From NCBI GenBank assembly GCA_963971285.1, contig OZ020244.1:31558001-31622000 (forward strand): a DNA stretch of 64,000 nt, written 5' to 3'. Source of the DNA: Astropecten irregularis (taxonomy: Eukaryota; Echinodermata; Asteroidea; Paxillosida; Astropectinidae). Below, piece after piece: positions 11,171-22,731 of this stretch; position 1 is the first letter of the stretch; each line of letters starts with the position of its first letter. Below the pieces are notes generated by a model. It was not told the DNA's origin, searched no databases, and saw only the letters and a list, made by a program, of their open reading frames with translations. A program made the position numbers and the translations under genes.

Positions 11171-11657
11171 TAAAAAAAACACATAGAAATTGGTTTAAAT
11201 TTATCATGCTATTTACTAATAAAATGAAATTCCTTTTAAAGTTTTGTAATAACTTCACACCTTTATTCTGCTGGGGCACATTTATTTTGATTAATTATGA
11301 AAAAAAAATCAAACTTCAAAGCAATTTTCAAAAGGATCCTTTCACAATATGATGTACGAATGGTACAGATAGCCACGTGGCAAAATAATCAGTATCATTA
11401 TGCCACAAGGTACAGATCAGATAATGTACATGTTTTTAGTGGTTTGGACAAATAAGAAGTTGTCATGATATCAAATGGCCTTCTAATCTTAGAAATCCAT
11501 TTTACAGACCCAAAGCCAAATGTGGCCATATGGTCGTCATGGTAATTATCGGGCACAGTTATCAAAATGTGTTCCCCCTCAAGAGACCAAGAAAAAATGC
11601 TTTTATTGGTTAAACGCAAGATTTACACGATGAGCATCAACTGTATGTTGTTATTAC

Positions 11658-11765
11658 CTGCTGTGCGAGCCGCTCTCTTTCCTTTTCTAGCATGTAGGTG
11701 ACGTCGTCCCCTTGGGCAGTGTCGCTGGCATGTTTTCTCTTCTCCTCGTCCAGTTCAGTGACCAT
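11658..11765 (-). CDS. CTTNBP2NL: CTTNBP2NL-like gene, exon 3 (coiled coil)
   Basis: A 108-bp exon (36 codons), phase 0 at both ends. The acceptor is CTGATCAG|ATG at 11766/11765 and the donor is CAG|GTAATA at 11658/11657. The peptide includes TAQGDDVTYMLEKERERLAQ, which corresponds almost residue for residue to a block of vertebrate CTTNBP2NL. It forms part of the long coiled coil of the CortBP2 N-terminal domain, used for oligomerisation and partner binding. It sits between exon 2 (17364-17627) and exon 4 and joins both without frame adjustment. Confidence 0.92.
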
Positions 11766-11891
11766 CTGATCAGGGGTAAAAGCAAACCAACAGGGACACA
11801 TAAATTGAGACTCGGGAGGGTATGAAAGATAAAATATTGACGGCAAGATCTCTTATGTTTCTGTCTTGCTCCGCTATTGGGTTCAAGGACC

Positions 11892-12128
11892 TGGAGCCAA
11901 TTTCATGAAGCTGCTAAGCACAAAAAAATTGCTTAGCACAAAAATGGCTTGCCCAATAAACCAAACTACCATTACAAATTTTATTCATGGTCAGCGAGCA
12001 GGAGCCAAAGAACAATCACATGTGATACACAACACAAGGACATTTGGCTGTTAACCCTGTTTGTATTAAGACAGAAATGTCATGCTTAGCAATTTTTTGT
12101 GCTAAGCAGTGCCGTGAAATTGGCCCCT
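11892..12128. repeat. MITE-like family A, copy 1
   Basis: A palindromic element with termini GGCCAATTTCATAGAGCTGC (consensus) and its complement. The body contains the diagnostic ACATTTCTGTCTTAAT/GGTTAACA and TGATACACAAC segments. Both termini are present. Confidence 0.8.
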
Positions 12129-13391
12129 GGTACTTCAAGTTGATATTTCAGTCACGTTGACTTGGCCAGAACAATAACAGTTACCTCTTCAACTGGATAT
12201 CACTTGCAATGCCTACGGCTATTACCAGTGTTAAAAGAAAGTGTAATACTCAATATGCAAGGATTCCAATATGCGATTGCAGTCGAGTTGACAAGACTCT
12301 GAAACAATAACAAGGAATTTGATAAATTCATGTCATATGCTCATAATGTATTAAGGCCCGAGGCTGATATGAAGGATGTGCGTGTGTAATGTAGATAATG
12401 TGTGATATGCATGCATGAACCATGGAAATGAAGTTGGGATTCGATAACACATTGCAGTCAAGTTGACATGGCTCGCTGAAACAATAACAGGGAATTTGAT
12501 CAATCTAAAGCATATGCTCATAATGTAGGCTAAACGCCTGAAGGCTTCTAGAGGAACACATATGCATACATGTACAGTACATGTATGCGGTATGTGCAAC
12601 ATGAATTGGCGCAATTCATGCATGTAGAGTCTGTTTCTGTATATAAAATGACATGATGGCAAGTCGGAATTCATTTGAGATTCTGACTTGATAAAATTGC
12701 ATTTCATTTGAACTGACTTTAGAAACAGATATTAGGTAAATAAATTCATATCATCTTACATGTGTGCACAAAATGCAATTCCCATAAAGGTTAGGCCCTT
12801 ACAAGTGCATGCCTACAGTGACCACAATGCTTGACGTTACATGTAGGTTTATAGTACTATTCAAAGCTTTAATGTGATCGCACATGAAAGAAACCGACTC
12901 AAAAACCCATTTATGAACCCTAGTCTTGCTGATGTCACCTCATAAACACTTCAAAAACACAATGGATGTTGAGAAAAAAAAGAATGTCTTTGAGCATGTT
13001 TTGTAGCCAGAAGCAAAATTCCAACCTGATAAAAAGGACACATTCAAAAATCTACCTGTATGCACTTTTATCTATGAAACCATTTATTGTGCAAAAGTGC
13101 TGTATACAATTTGCACTACACTATGTTGAAAGGATTTGTAATGGTTTCATACTTAAAATGGACAATTCACTTTTCCAAAGCAATTGTGTACTTTTGTATT
13201 CCAATTCTTAGTGCAAGTCTTTTTGATAACAACAATTCCATTTCAACGTCAGTAAGAAAGAAATTTGTTTGTCGAATTAGAAATGTAAACAGTGAATGTG
13301 TTTTCAAAAGGAGACTACAGCGGAGAATAAAACAAATTTATGGAGTTCAAAAAAAACTTCAAACATTAAGCAAGTCAGAATCAAGCATATA

Positions 13392-13561
13392 AGGCCCATG
13401 TCACACATGGCAACTTATAGGCAACCAGTTCCAGGGAATCTCCAAGAAGATATAACATTCATCTTGAAATCTTGATATCATTTTCAAATAAGAAACTCTT
13501 ATGCTACCAAAACTTTGTGTCTACTTGGTTGCCTGTAAAATTGCCTCGTATGACATGGCCT
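13392..13561. repeat. MITE-like family C, copy 1
   Basis: About 170 bp with ~37-bp imperfect terminal inverted repeats: AGGCCCATGTCACACATGGC on the left and TTGCCTCGTATGACATGGCC on the right. A half copy lies at 40109. Confidence 0.7.
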
Positions 13562-13571
13562 AAAAGCTGAA

Positions 13572-13938
13572 AAGGTAACTTCATACTTTGGTTTTTGCCA
13601 AAGAAATACAGATTCGCAGGCAAAATTATCAAGAAAGATACAGTAACAGTCATCAGTGAAATTCCCAGTCCCATATACAACACTAACTTTTTGAGAAAAC
13701 AGTGAAAAATGCTCATGGTATTTTACAAATCTATTCACAGGAGTTTTGATCTCACCACGCGATCAAAACTGTTGTTTTTTTTAGTCATTGCCTTAATACT
13801 TTTTTCTGGGTAATTACAGTATTTGAGGCAGAACAATTTAAACGGTATGTTTCTACCATCACCATCTTTATACCCTGTAAATCATAGGTAAATCTGTGAA
13901 GATTTCTGTTTTGGCATGCTACCAAAGTATGCTACCTT
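13572..13938. repeat. MITE-like family B, copy 1
   Basis: A long foldback element whose ends are AAGGTA..CATACTTTGG and CCAAAGTATG.TACCTT. The body has the recurrent CATCACCATCTTTATACC and AAATCTGTGAA segments. Confidence 0.75.
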
Positions 13939-14420
13939 CAAGAGCATTTTTGATGCTAGATCTCGACACCACCTTATCCCAAGTTCCCAACTTGGTAGTG
14001 TTATAGCCTAAGGTACATATTTGAGGCCACCATGTGCTGACTGATTTTGTTTTTCCAAACAGAAAACAAAAATAGAAGAAAAAAAAAGCGGAACATTTTG
14101 TGGATTCCCTTCTGGTGCAGGATGAGTAACAAAATGAGTAAAAGGCACACGGGGGAATTAATGACATTGATGACATTGAAAGGTTCAAATGACCTCATGA
14201 ACCACGCCCCTTAGCAACCACCTTTGACCGACCGTGACACAAGGGGAGGAGGAAGGTTTAGGAGAGGGCAGGTTTCATGTTCATGAGGGGCGCGTCCCAT
14301 ATGTCATTTAATGGTGGTGCAGTTCACGATTAGTCATGTTGGGTTTGGGGTTTTGAAAGAGAGCATTAATTTCAATAGCCTGATTCTCAAAATGCGTATT
14401 ATCACAAAAATTAAGACACT

Positions 14421-14602
14421 CGCTTGAAGTAGGGGGGCCTGACGCTTTTCGATCCTCGTAGGATCTTTATCTTTAAGGCTTTCGATTTTAGCTTTTGCTA
14501 AGATCCTACTTAAATCCAAACGTGACAGGCCCTCCTAACTCTCAGTATCTTTCAGGTCAAGATTTTGGCTGATGAGCAGTTTGTAGCAGTTTATTACTTG
14601 TA
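14421..14602. repeat. MITE-like family D, copy 2
   Basis: Two-sided copy: GGGGCCTGACGCTTTTCGAT on the left and its complement-like CGTGACAGGCCCTCCTAAC on the right, followed by TGATGAGCAGTTTG. Confidence 0.7.
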
Positions 14603-16224
14603 AAAAAATAAGACAAAAAAGGGTGTTTATCACTTTATGATTTTGAGACAACAAGGCATCAGTTTGTGAATTTACTGTATACAGACCGGTTCATAACAGT
14701 ATCAATCCTTCAAGGATTTGGGGAAGGTAGGGTTGAAATCTGAAACGTTAACCCCTCAACATTTTGGACAATGGAGAGCATTGACAAAAACATAGTTGCA
14801 TGCCTGAGTATGGCTAATTAAACAAACAGAAAGAAAGATGGAATTTCTGCACAGGACTGGGCACCAATAGCTTGAAGTAAATAATTTCGACCAGACAAAA
14901 ATTCTTTTTAAGAGGGGGGGGGGATGTGGTGATTGAAGACAATTTTTTCAACCAGACATAATTCAACTAATTCTAAACTGAAGCTGACTGGTAGAAAGAT
15001 GGAAAGTAAATAACCATAGTGAAGGCCTGGTATTTTAAGGAGGCTTAAGGGGGCATCATGGCCCTTCTTGTCCCTGTTCTTGGCCTTAGTGATCCCTTAA
15101 CTAAGATGTACATGTATCAATTGACATTTCAGATTTACAGAGGTGCATGCCCTTAACAACAGGGAAAGGAAAAAAGTCCAGTTCCTTCAAGTACCACATT
15201 CCAAACCTGATAACCCAGCTTCTCATTTGTCAAGATTTTTTTCCCAGAACTAGACAGGGTACTCAGGGAATGTCTGGGACAACTAAACAGCAATTAAACA
15301 AACTCTCTACAATCTTCTTGTTTACCCTCACTCCAAGAACAGTGTCGCCCTACTCCAGAGACAGAGAGAGAGGGAAAAGAGATCCGGACTTCTCATCACC
15401 TAGGAGGAATCGCTATGCCCTGCTTGTGTTACGCATCTTGGTCGAGCCTAAATGAGATTTCAGGCGACGATGACAACGATGCACAGAAGCAGGGATGGTC
15501 AAGATTGATGGGAGACCCCGTGTAATAATAATAATCCTGGCGGATTGTTTGTGCGATTGGGATGAGATTCATGGCTCCATCTTATAAAGCTGGTATTCTA
15601 TGCTTAAATTCATCAAGCACAGAGTTCAAGAGACAAACAATTAATTGATTCTGTGACAAAATACAAAGATGCGTCACGGCTCAAGGGCTCGTTTTCACAA
15701 GAGGGCAAAACTGATCTACAAAAGTATATCAATCTTAAATGTTATTTCTGACGTCACAACAGTACCTACTACAGGCCGCTATAATGAACATGGCGAAATG
15801 CACACAGATATTGTCTGTTATAGTGGTCGTTTGTTACAGTGATTTAAAGAACCATATTTGGTATACATTGTACACAAAAATTGGGAGCCAAGGATGATGT
15901 TCAGTCTAACCAAATGTTCAGTATAGCTGTATTCATTATAGTGTCATTCCACTATATTGCGATATTAACAACAGCGTCTAAATCATGAATTGCAAAGCTC
16001 TGAGAAAACCAGCTCGGGACATTCGTGTAAGATGAGTTGTCAATGTCGCTATAGTAAAACTTGTAGAGTGATGTCACACTTTCCTTAGCAACGCAGTTTA
16101 TGATCCATCTTGACCTTTAAAAACCACTGAACCCAGATATAGAAATACCCCAAAAGCACCCCTGTGGGAATTTCACTTTGACAGAGTAAGGTGTGCGGAG
16201 ACATCAAGTAAAAATACTTATTTG

Positions 16225-16562
16225 GGGGGCATAGGTGGCAAGTGCGTTAGGCACTCGCCTCTCAACAATGTGGCCCGGGTTCGATTCCGGCTTAGGTCAT
16301 ATGTGAGTAGAGTTGTGCGTTGGTTCTCTCCTATGCTATAAGGGTTTTTCTCTGGGTTCTCCGGTTTTCCTTCCTTCACAAAAATCAAACACTTTCGATC
16401 TTAGGCTGTGCTCCATGATTATATAATGGGTTGATGTGGCTGGCAGCCAAGGGTGCCCATGAAAGCCTGCTACTCGATCACGTTGAAGTCGCATCCGTAA
16501 TTCAGCACCCCAGCTGCGAGTAAGGATGATTAGCCTCCCAAATTATTATTATTATTATTATT
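16225..16562 (+). mobile_element. tRNA-derived SINE
   Basis: The head resembles a tRNA gene: an A-box-like GGTGGCAAGTGCGTTAGG followed about 35 bp later by a perfect B box (GGTTCGATTCC, near 16278-16288). A body of ~260 bp follows and ends in an (ATT)n tail at 16542-16562. The layout (polymerase III head, unrelated body, simple-repeat tail) is that of a SINE. No target-site duplication was obvious. Confidence 0.8.
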
Positions 16563-16693
16563 TTGGAAGAGACATGGTTCTGAGAAGAACCGGCGTGTAA
16601 AGCTGACACTTGCCAGTTCTCCTCAGAACTACACCTCGTCCAAAACGGGTATTCTACTTCAATTTTACATAGTGCGTCCGCAAACCTTTACTC

Positions 16694-17150
16694 AGTCTAG
16701 TCCAAAGATTATATAGCGCTACGCGCAAGATGGGGAACTCTCCCTGAAACGTGCAATCGCCATGGGCGCTTGGGCGCGCACTCCACGTACGGAGATGATA
16801 TGAGCGATGTATGCGATACTTCCAAAAGTACAGGTAGGTCCAGAAAACCGTGCAACAAATCGCTGTTTTCATATTCAGCTGCTTCACACCAATGTCAAAA
16901 ATTTCTGTTCACAATAAACAATCAGTTTTAATCGAATCCGGGCCAAAATTTTGACTAACACTCCCATTTTCTTTAAAAAAAGCGTCCAGCCTCCATATGT
17001 CCCATGTACAAACTACTCACCAGTTGCACACCAAAATGGCGGATCGTGTATAATTTGTATGGAGAATGGCGGCCTCCGTGCCAATTACCACGCGCCCTAT
17101 GGTCAGTTATCCATCTTGCGCGTAGCGCTATATAATCTTTGGTCTAGTCT
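16694..17150. repeat. 457-bp element with 40-bp terminal inverted repeats
   Basis: 16694-16733 and 17111-17150 are inverted copies differing at about two positions. Each contains AGATTATATAGCGCTACGCG. No transposase is encoded between them. A non-autonomous DNA transposon is the simplest reading. Confidence 0.7.
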
Positions 17151-17168
17151 TCATCTGTCTAGTCTCCA

Positions 17169-17326
17169 GGGGTCGATTTCACCAAACTCTTCGTAACTTA
17201 CTTACTATCAATCGTAGCACTTATCGATGCATTGCAGACCTACGTGGGATAGGTCACCCACCTACGATGGGTTATCCTTCGCAACTCCAGTTACGATCGA
17301 TCGCAGGGCTTCGTGAAATCGACCCC
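17169..17326. repeat. MITE-like family F, copy 1
   Basis: About 158 bp ending in inverted repeats GGGGTCGATTTCACCAAA and TTCGTGAAATCGACCCC. It is internally palindromic (several CGATCG/ATCGTAG motifs). A second copy lies at 48129-48251. Confidence 0.8.
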
Positions 17327-17363
17327 TTGATCATGCAAAACTTTAGATCTGGCTGAGACTTAC

Positions 17364-17627
17364 TTTAGCATGGCTGTCCTTCACTCTCTGGAGCTGGAGT
17401 CTCATCTCCCCTTCTGCCTTCTTATGCTTGGCCACCATGGTCTCCAGGTAGGTCAGGGCGTTGCTGTCATCCTCCTCCTTGACTTCCTCGTTGCTGCCCC
17501 CACCGCCGCCGCTGCTGTTGTTGCTGTTGCCATTACCATCTAGATCCCGGCCAAGGGCTGTGTAAGGGTTGGCTACGGTGTAGCGCTGCTTGCCAGTGGC
17601 TGGCCGCAAGAGTTTTTTTCGCTCAGC
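17364..17627 (-). CDS. CTTNBP2NL: CTTNBP2NL-like gene, exon 2 (CortBP2 N-terminal domain)
   Basis: A 264-bp exon (88 codons), phase 0 at both ends. The acceptor is CTTTCCTTGCAG|GCT at 17628/17627 and the donor AAA|GTAAGT at 17364/17363. It encodes RYTVANPYTALGRD, aligned with the ERYG..N..DP..ALQRD segment of the CortBP2 domain. A low-complexity insert follows (Asn/Ser/Gly run with five consecutive glycines, then an acidic stretch), and then ALTYLETMVAKHKKAEGEM, aligned with the P.SIL..VM..CK.MQERM coiled-coil start. The Gly/acidic insert replaces a short linker in the vertebrate proteins. Confidence 0.93.
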
Positions 17628-17681
17628 CTGCAAGGAAAGCAACCAAAGTTTGTTGATAATCTTCAATAAAACTTCAATTGA

Positions 17682-17806
17682 TGCAAGTAATAAACTGCTG
17701 TAAACTGCTCATCAGCCAAAATAATGACCTGAAATTCATAAAAATGCTTGGAGTTAGGAGGGCTTGATTTGTTTCGATCCAAGAAGGATCTTTCTCAAAG
17801 GCTAAG
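17682..17806. repeat. MITE-like family D, copy 3 (partial)
   Basis: Contains TCAGCCAAAATAATGACCTG and TGCTTGGAGTTAGGAGGGC, then GTTTCGATCCAAGAAGGATC. One arm only. Confidence 0.7.
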
Positions 17807-20800
17807 TGACAAGAGGACAAGAACATGCAAGTAAAGATACACATAAATGGATGAGAGGATCAGGACAGGGGGGAGGGTGTGAGGGAGGTGGGGTAGACAA
17901 GTGTGGTCAGGGAAAAAAGTGGTCTCTATTAATCATGAGAAAACCAATGGGGCCCAAATGCAATTTGTTTGCAAAATTACAAAAAAACAAACATATTGTT
18001 TATGTGAGCATGTGCCATCACATTATTGAACATTTCAGAGGAAACGGTAAATTTTTAGCAGTAGCACTATTTGACCATATAAAAACCAGCTTCCACGGTG
18101 TACTATGAGCTGTTATTTGGGAATTACCGACCTAGCTTGAAACCCTGCTAGGTTTGCTATGAAAATCCTCAGCCTGGAGGTGAAGTAACATCATATCCTA
18201 AGTGTCTGTACACGATGTTGATTTATCTTTAAAAACTCCTTCAAATGTCTGAAATTTCATCTTTCATGATATTCCATTTATTAAGTTCACGGAATCTTAA
18301 GATACAGCTTCTTAAAGATTGGCGACATCATCAATTTTCACTTCTGTAAGAATTCGGGCTTTACTTTTTCATCAAGGACACAAAATTCTGAATCTACCCA
18401 TATGGATGATGGACAACTTCAAGTAAATTTAAGAAATGCATGGCTCCAGTTGTATATATGCCATTTTGAATGTAGTAACAAAACAAAATCAGATGAATCA
18501 AAAATTTCAATAAAAATTCAATTTGAACACATTACGTGTGCAAGTAGCAAAGCCAGAAGTAGCCCACACTCGTTCTGATCCTATATTCCTGGGCTCTCCC
18601 CCCATAAAATGGATTAGAATTATAGCTGGTACTCAGCAAAGCCAACCGTTGCAAGCCGGTTGTACATTAGACCATGACTGCTACTGTGACAGTGTATTAG
18701 GGTCATTTATTACAGGCAATGACATCAGATTTCACTCTCCATATGAGGCCTATCTCTCTCTGTGTTCCATCCACTGATGGATAAATTCTAATTTGCACAA
18801 TATGGAGACTTTGCCTGCGCATTACAGGATTGCCATATCAAATTAGCTTGTCAAATTTGTGCATTTTTTCGGCCAATCTTCGACCGCACAGAAACACCCC
18901 CACCCCTACTTCATCACAGATGCAAATTGCCCTCAAAGTCCATTTTTTATAATCCTTTTTTTAAAAGCGGTGGAAAAAAAATGGTTTCCATTTTCAGCTG
19001 GGATTATAAAGCCGCTCGGCTTTTTATGGTTTAGACACCGGGATTATGGTTTTCAGATCTTGTAGGTGAAGCAAAATGGGTCAGGATTTGTGGTAAATTG
19101 GATGAGGGCACTGACTCAACCAGCAATTAATTTAAAGTTCCCTTTATACAATCAACGACCTTGTGAGTACCCTGCAAGGCTTTGAGGGCAGACGATAAAA
19201 ACTGGAACATCTGAATATGACATGGAGTGAAATAAGATCGTCTCAATTTTGAAATTAACTTGCGAATAGTAGAAGAAACAGTGGGTCCAACCAAGCTAGC
19301 AGGCCATCTGAAGAACCTTCATGGGGAACTTCAAATATGCATAGGCCTGCATGTAAGTAAATACTAATTTTTTTGTATCAATGTTAAATTTTTTTTTTAG
19401 AATTGAATACTTTCCTCAAACTTTTAGGCAACTGAACTGAAGCCTGATTTGTCATGGTGCACATTCACAAATAAGTTTTCAAGTCAAAGTGCAGTCTTTT
19501 TGATATTAACCCTTGCTTCTAATTACAATAATAGTTTGTACTTCATTTTAACCAACTAAAATCACAACATTACAAAATTACGAACAGCCTGAGTACTTAT
19601 GTATAAACAGATACATATCATTGTAAATGTTACCAATTAAGGAGGGGAACCTGGCACAACTAGAGCCCCAGTTTGCCAAAATGACTCATATACGGTCATT
19701 AATATGCACAAATGTATAAAATAATAAAGCCACATACAGACCATAACATGCACGCAACTTATCAACAGGGTGCCCGTTACAAACAAATAATGCCTGGAAA
19801 AAGACTCTGACTGATCTTTCCCCCATATTTATAGACCTACAAAATGATCAAAGACCAAGATACCAAGGTACCAAGAGGCGTGAACATAATTACTGCATGA
19901 TATCCCTGTTCAGTTCTATAGATCAATATTCTATGTCTCCATCACCTCAATCCAACCCTCCCCCTACCAAATGAATAAATAAACATAGGCTCAGCTGTGA
20001 CAGCAACTCGGCCAACATTTCCACAGCCAGACTGTCAATTCTTTGATTCAATTAGGGAGGGACATTTAATTAGCTGTCTGCTCATTTAACCAGTGCTTCG
20101 GTTAAAACATCGTGGGGCTGATGGGAGCCCAAGCCAGCTGAGGGAGGGGAGGGTTGTGGTAGGGTGGGGAGACTGAGAGCAGTGTGTGACAATATTGACC
20201 CATGCACTTCAGCTGTTTGCACTGAAGACTCATATTATTAATTCAACTAGGGTAGTGGGATTCGCAGGCAGCGGAGGGAGGTCTCAACTTTCAAGACCTT
20301 GTTAGAACACTAACAGAGCGTGTCTGGGGACAAACTCATTTTCATTAGTGGCACAGACCGACCGTCCGTCCATTGTCAGACATCGTTTTCATTTATTATT
20401 GATGAAAATATTTAAGATGTATCCTGATAAATTAAGTAGGGTATTGTACCAAGGACAATGGATGTATTAAACCAAAAAACACACACAATGTTGCAGACAG
20501 TTATATGAATATATCAAATTACTCTCAATGAATGGCGGGAGGAAGGCGTACATGCACCGCCGTCGTGTCGTGACATTACTTTGTGAAGATGTTCACAGCA
20601 ATTTGGAAAATGATACAAATGAAGTCTTTCCTTCATAAAGGAAGGGAATTACATGAAGAAAGTATTCGTTGACTGGTTGCCTAGATTGCAACTGTTTATA
20701 AAATGTGTTTCATTCTGTCATCTTTTTTTCAACCCCCACAGCATGGCACGATGCTTATAAAGCACTGCTACATGTACGTTTACTAGCGCTGGGCAAACTC

Positions 20801-22618
20801 CGGTTATTTCATATCCAGTTACTGATTGCAAAAACAAATTAGGTTAACAGGATATAATCACCTTCATTAAATTTAATGGTATATTACGTCCTGTTCAATG
20901 TGATCATTTTCGAAAGGCTTTTTACGATAATATCTTTTTAGATCACGCATTTAGATCAAGTACGTATGAGGTTTTTTTTAGATGAAGTATGTGAGAAACG
21001 TGTTTCTACTTAACAAAATGGACAAAATAACTGACTGAAAGTCAAGTACCAGTATGTATTCTACAGTTAACACTTTTTGTTCATCCTTTTTGTTTCGGCT
21101 AACCATTTTTGGGAATTTGTAACCGGAAAGTTAAATCTGGGCCAGTTATTTTAAGAAAAATCCCAGCACTAATGTGTAATATGCTCTACAGTGTTTTACA
21201 CTTATACATTCTCCTGAGGGACAAATGTCTTCCTCAAAGTTGTAGACACTGATATATATGGCATCTTACACAACATAGGTTAAATACAATATGTCCTTGT
21301 CTGGATACGAAAATAGACATTATATTGATCTGCATACTCAATGTGTATTTAACCATAGTTCATTAACAAGGTCCGTGTTCCTGCAAATGAATTTGAATAC
21401 AAACTGCTGACAAGTGACAACCATTCCCCCCTCCCCCCCCTATTCCAATCACACAACTCCAATCAGTCTTGTTTTTGCGCATAGAAAATCAAAATAAACC
21501 ATTTTGTAGGAATGTGCACAGAGAAGCCCACAGCCATAACATTCCATAGATATCAAGTGAAGTTTCGATGTAATGCCGAACACATTGTAGCTGTGTCAGG
21601 CATGTTTTCTGTGATTATTCTGAAAAGAAGTTCTTCAATTTTTACCTGTAATGTCATCTTAAACCTGATGCCTTGATTATGACATTCTGTTGTAATAACG
21701 TTTGCAAGGAATAAAACCTTTTTAACCAGAGACAAATGCAATAAAGTCAGCACAGAAGTTAACCTCCATAAACAATTGTAAAATACAGTATGCCAACATA
21801 TGTTGGAGAAAAGCAAAAAGGTCAATTTTACAGATGAACTAGTCATTTTCCATGATCAACACAAAGTCCCTCAGGCAAGAGATGAATTCACTTTGTACAT
21901 ACAGAATAACAGAAGGGAGGTCATAATATGACACGTCCACATTACAAGTTTGTACCGAAAGCTCAGCAAAATAAAGAAAACCAGAAAAGATTAACTTTTG
22001 AGATTACAGAATTTGTCTCTCTTTTAAAATTCTTTAAATAGTCTACAACTTCTTATATTATGGAATTGGGTGGATAATTATTTATCATATAAAGGGTTCT
22101 TTATTGTGAAATATTGCCAAGTTCTGAACTTGTGCAGACAATTTTTTCAAAAAGATACCGGTACATTATTCCTGAAGCAAAAGAGTATAAACTGAATGCT
22201 GAATTTACAAAACAATATCTGTAATTTACTTATTTCAGCGACACAAAGACTACAAATTTTGTCAAGAATTTGAAAATAGCATATATATGCACAATATGCA
22301 ATGTCATACATGTACATGCACATGTACGAGTATAAGAACTTCTTAAATACCAGTACATGCAATCAATATAGGTGCATACCGTTCACAGTGTGCAAATACT
22401 CCAAATAAGGCATTCATAGTCTATTCTTCTGATCAGCAGCTATGCGTGGCATTAATAGCATTATTGGTGGGAGGAAAATAACATTGGGGAAGAAGGAATG
22501 ATGATTTTTATGCACGACAACTAAACAGATTGATGGCAAAGAAAGTTGGAATGAAATTCCGAGTCCAAATGCCATGAGCTGTTGCACGTACAGTGACAGA
22601 ACATCTGCAAGAGGTAGA
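17807..22618. other. Intronic DNA without recognised elements
   Basis: AT-rich DNA. I see no exon, family repeat or RNA gene in it. The segment 20.0-20.4 kb is less AT-rich, with TAATTA-type motifs and G-rich runs near 20.15 kb, but nothing specific can be called. Confidence 0.5.
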
Positions 22619-22731
22619 CAATATGTGACAATATGTGACAATATGTGACAATATGTGATAATATCTGACAATATGTGACAATATCTGACAATATTTGACA
22701 ATATTTGACAATATCTGACAATATCTGACAG
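22619..22731. repeat. 10-bp-period minisatellite
   Basis: Eleven consecutive units of ATATGTGACA with variants ATATCTGACA and ATATTTGACA, in exact 10-bp register from 22621 to 22730. Because 10 is not a multiple of 3, all three minus frames stay open across it. Confidence 0.95.

Larger units (their letters stand above)
2382..11657 (-). other. Intron 3 of the CTTNBP2NL-like gene
   Basis: A 9.3-kb intron with donor CAG|GTAATA at 11658/11657 and acceptor TTAAG|CTG at 2383/2381. About two thirds of it is a DIRS retroelement (4241-10364). The part at 2382-3980 is AT-rich DNA in which I recognise no element; a short open frame at 2893-3128 is discussed under findings. The part at 10365-11657 is AT-rich with only a tRNA-like SINE scrap near 11.1 kb. 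Confidence 0.8.
11766..17363 (-). other. Intron 2 of the CTTNBP2NL-like gene
   Basis: 5.6 kb, donor AAA|GTAAGT at 17364/17363, phase 0. It carries repeat copies listed separately (A1, C1, B1, D2, a SINE, a 457-bp inverted-repeat element and F1). The stretches 12130-13390 and 14603-16220 are AT-rich. At about 12.35-12.56 kb there is a loose internal repeat of a CAGTCNAGTTGACA/AACAATAACA segment also seen near 12.28 kb; otherwise nothing coding is recognised. Confidence 0.8.

Noticed and set aside
22619..22731. Possible CRISPR array
   Set aside because: Contiguous 10-bp units with no spacers in eukaryotic DNA; it is a minisatellite.
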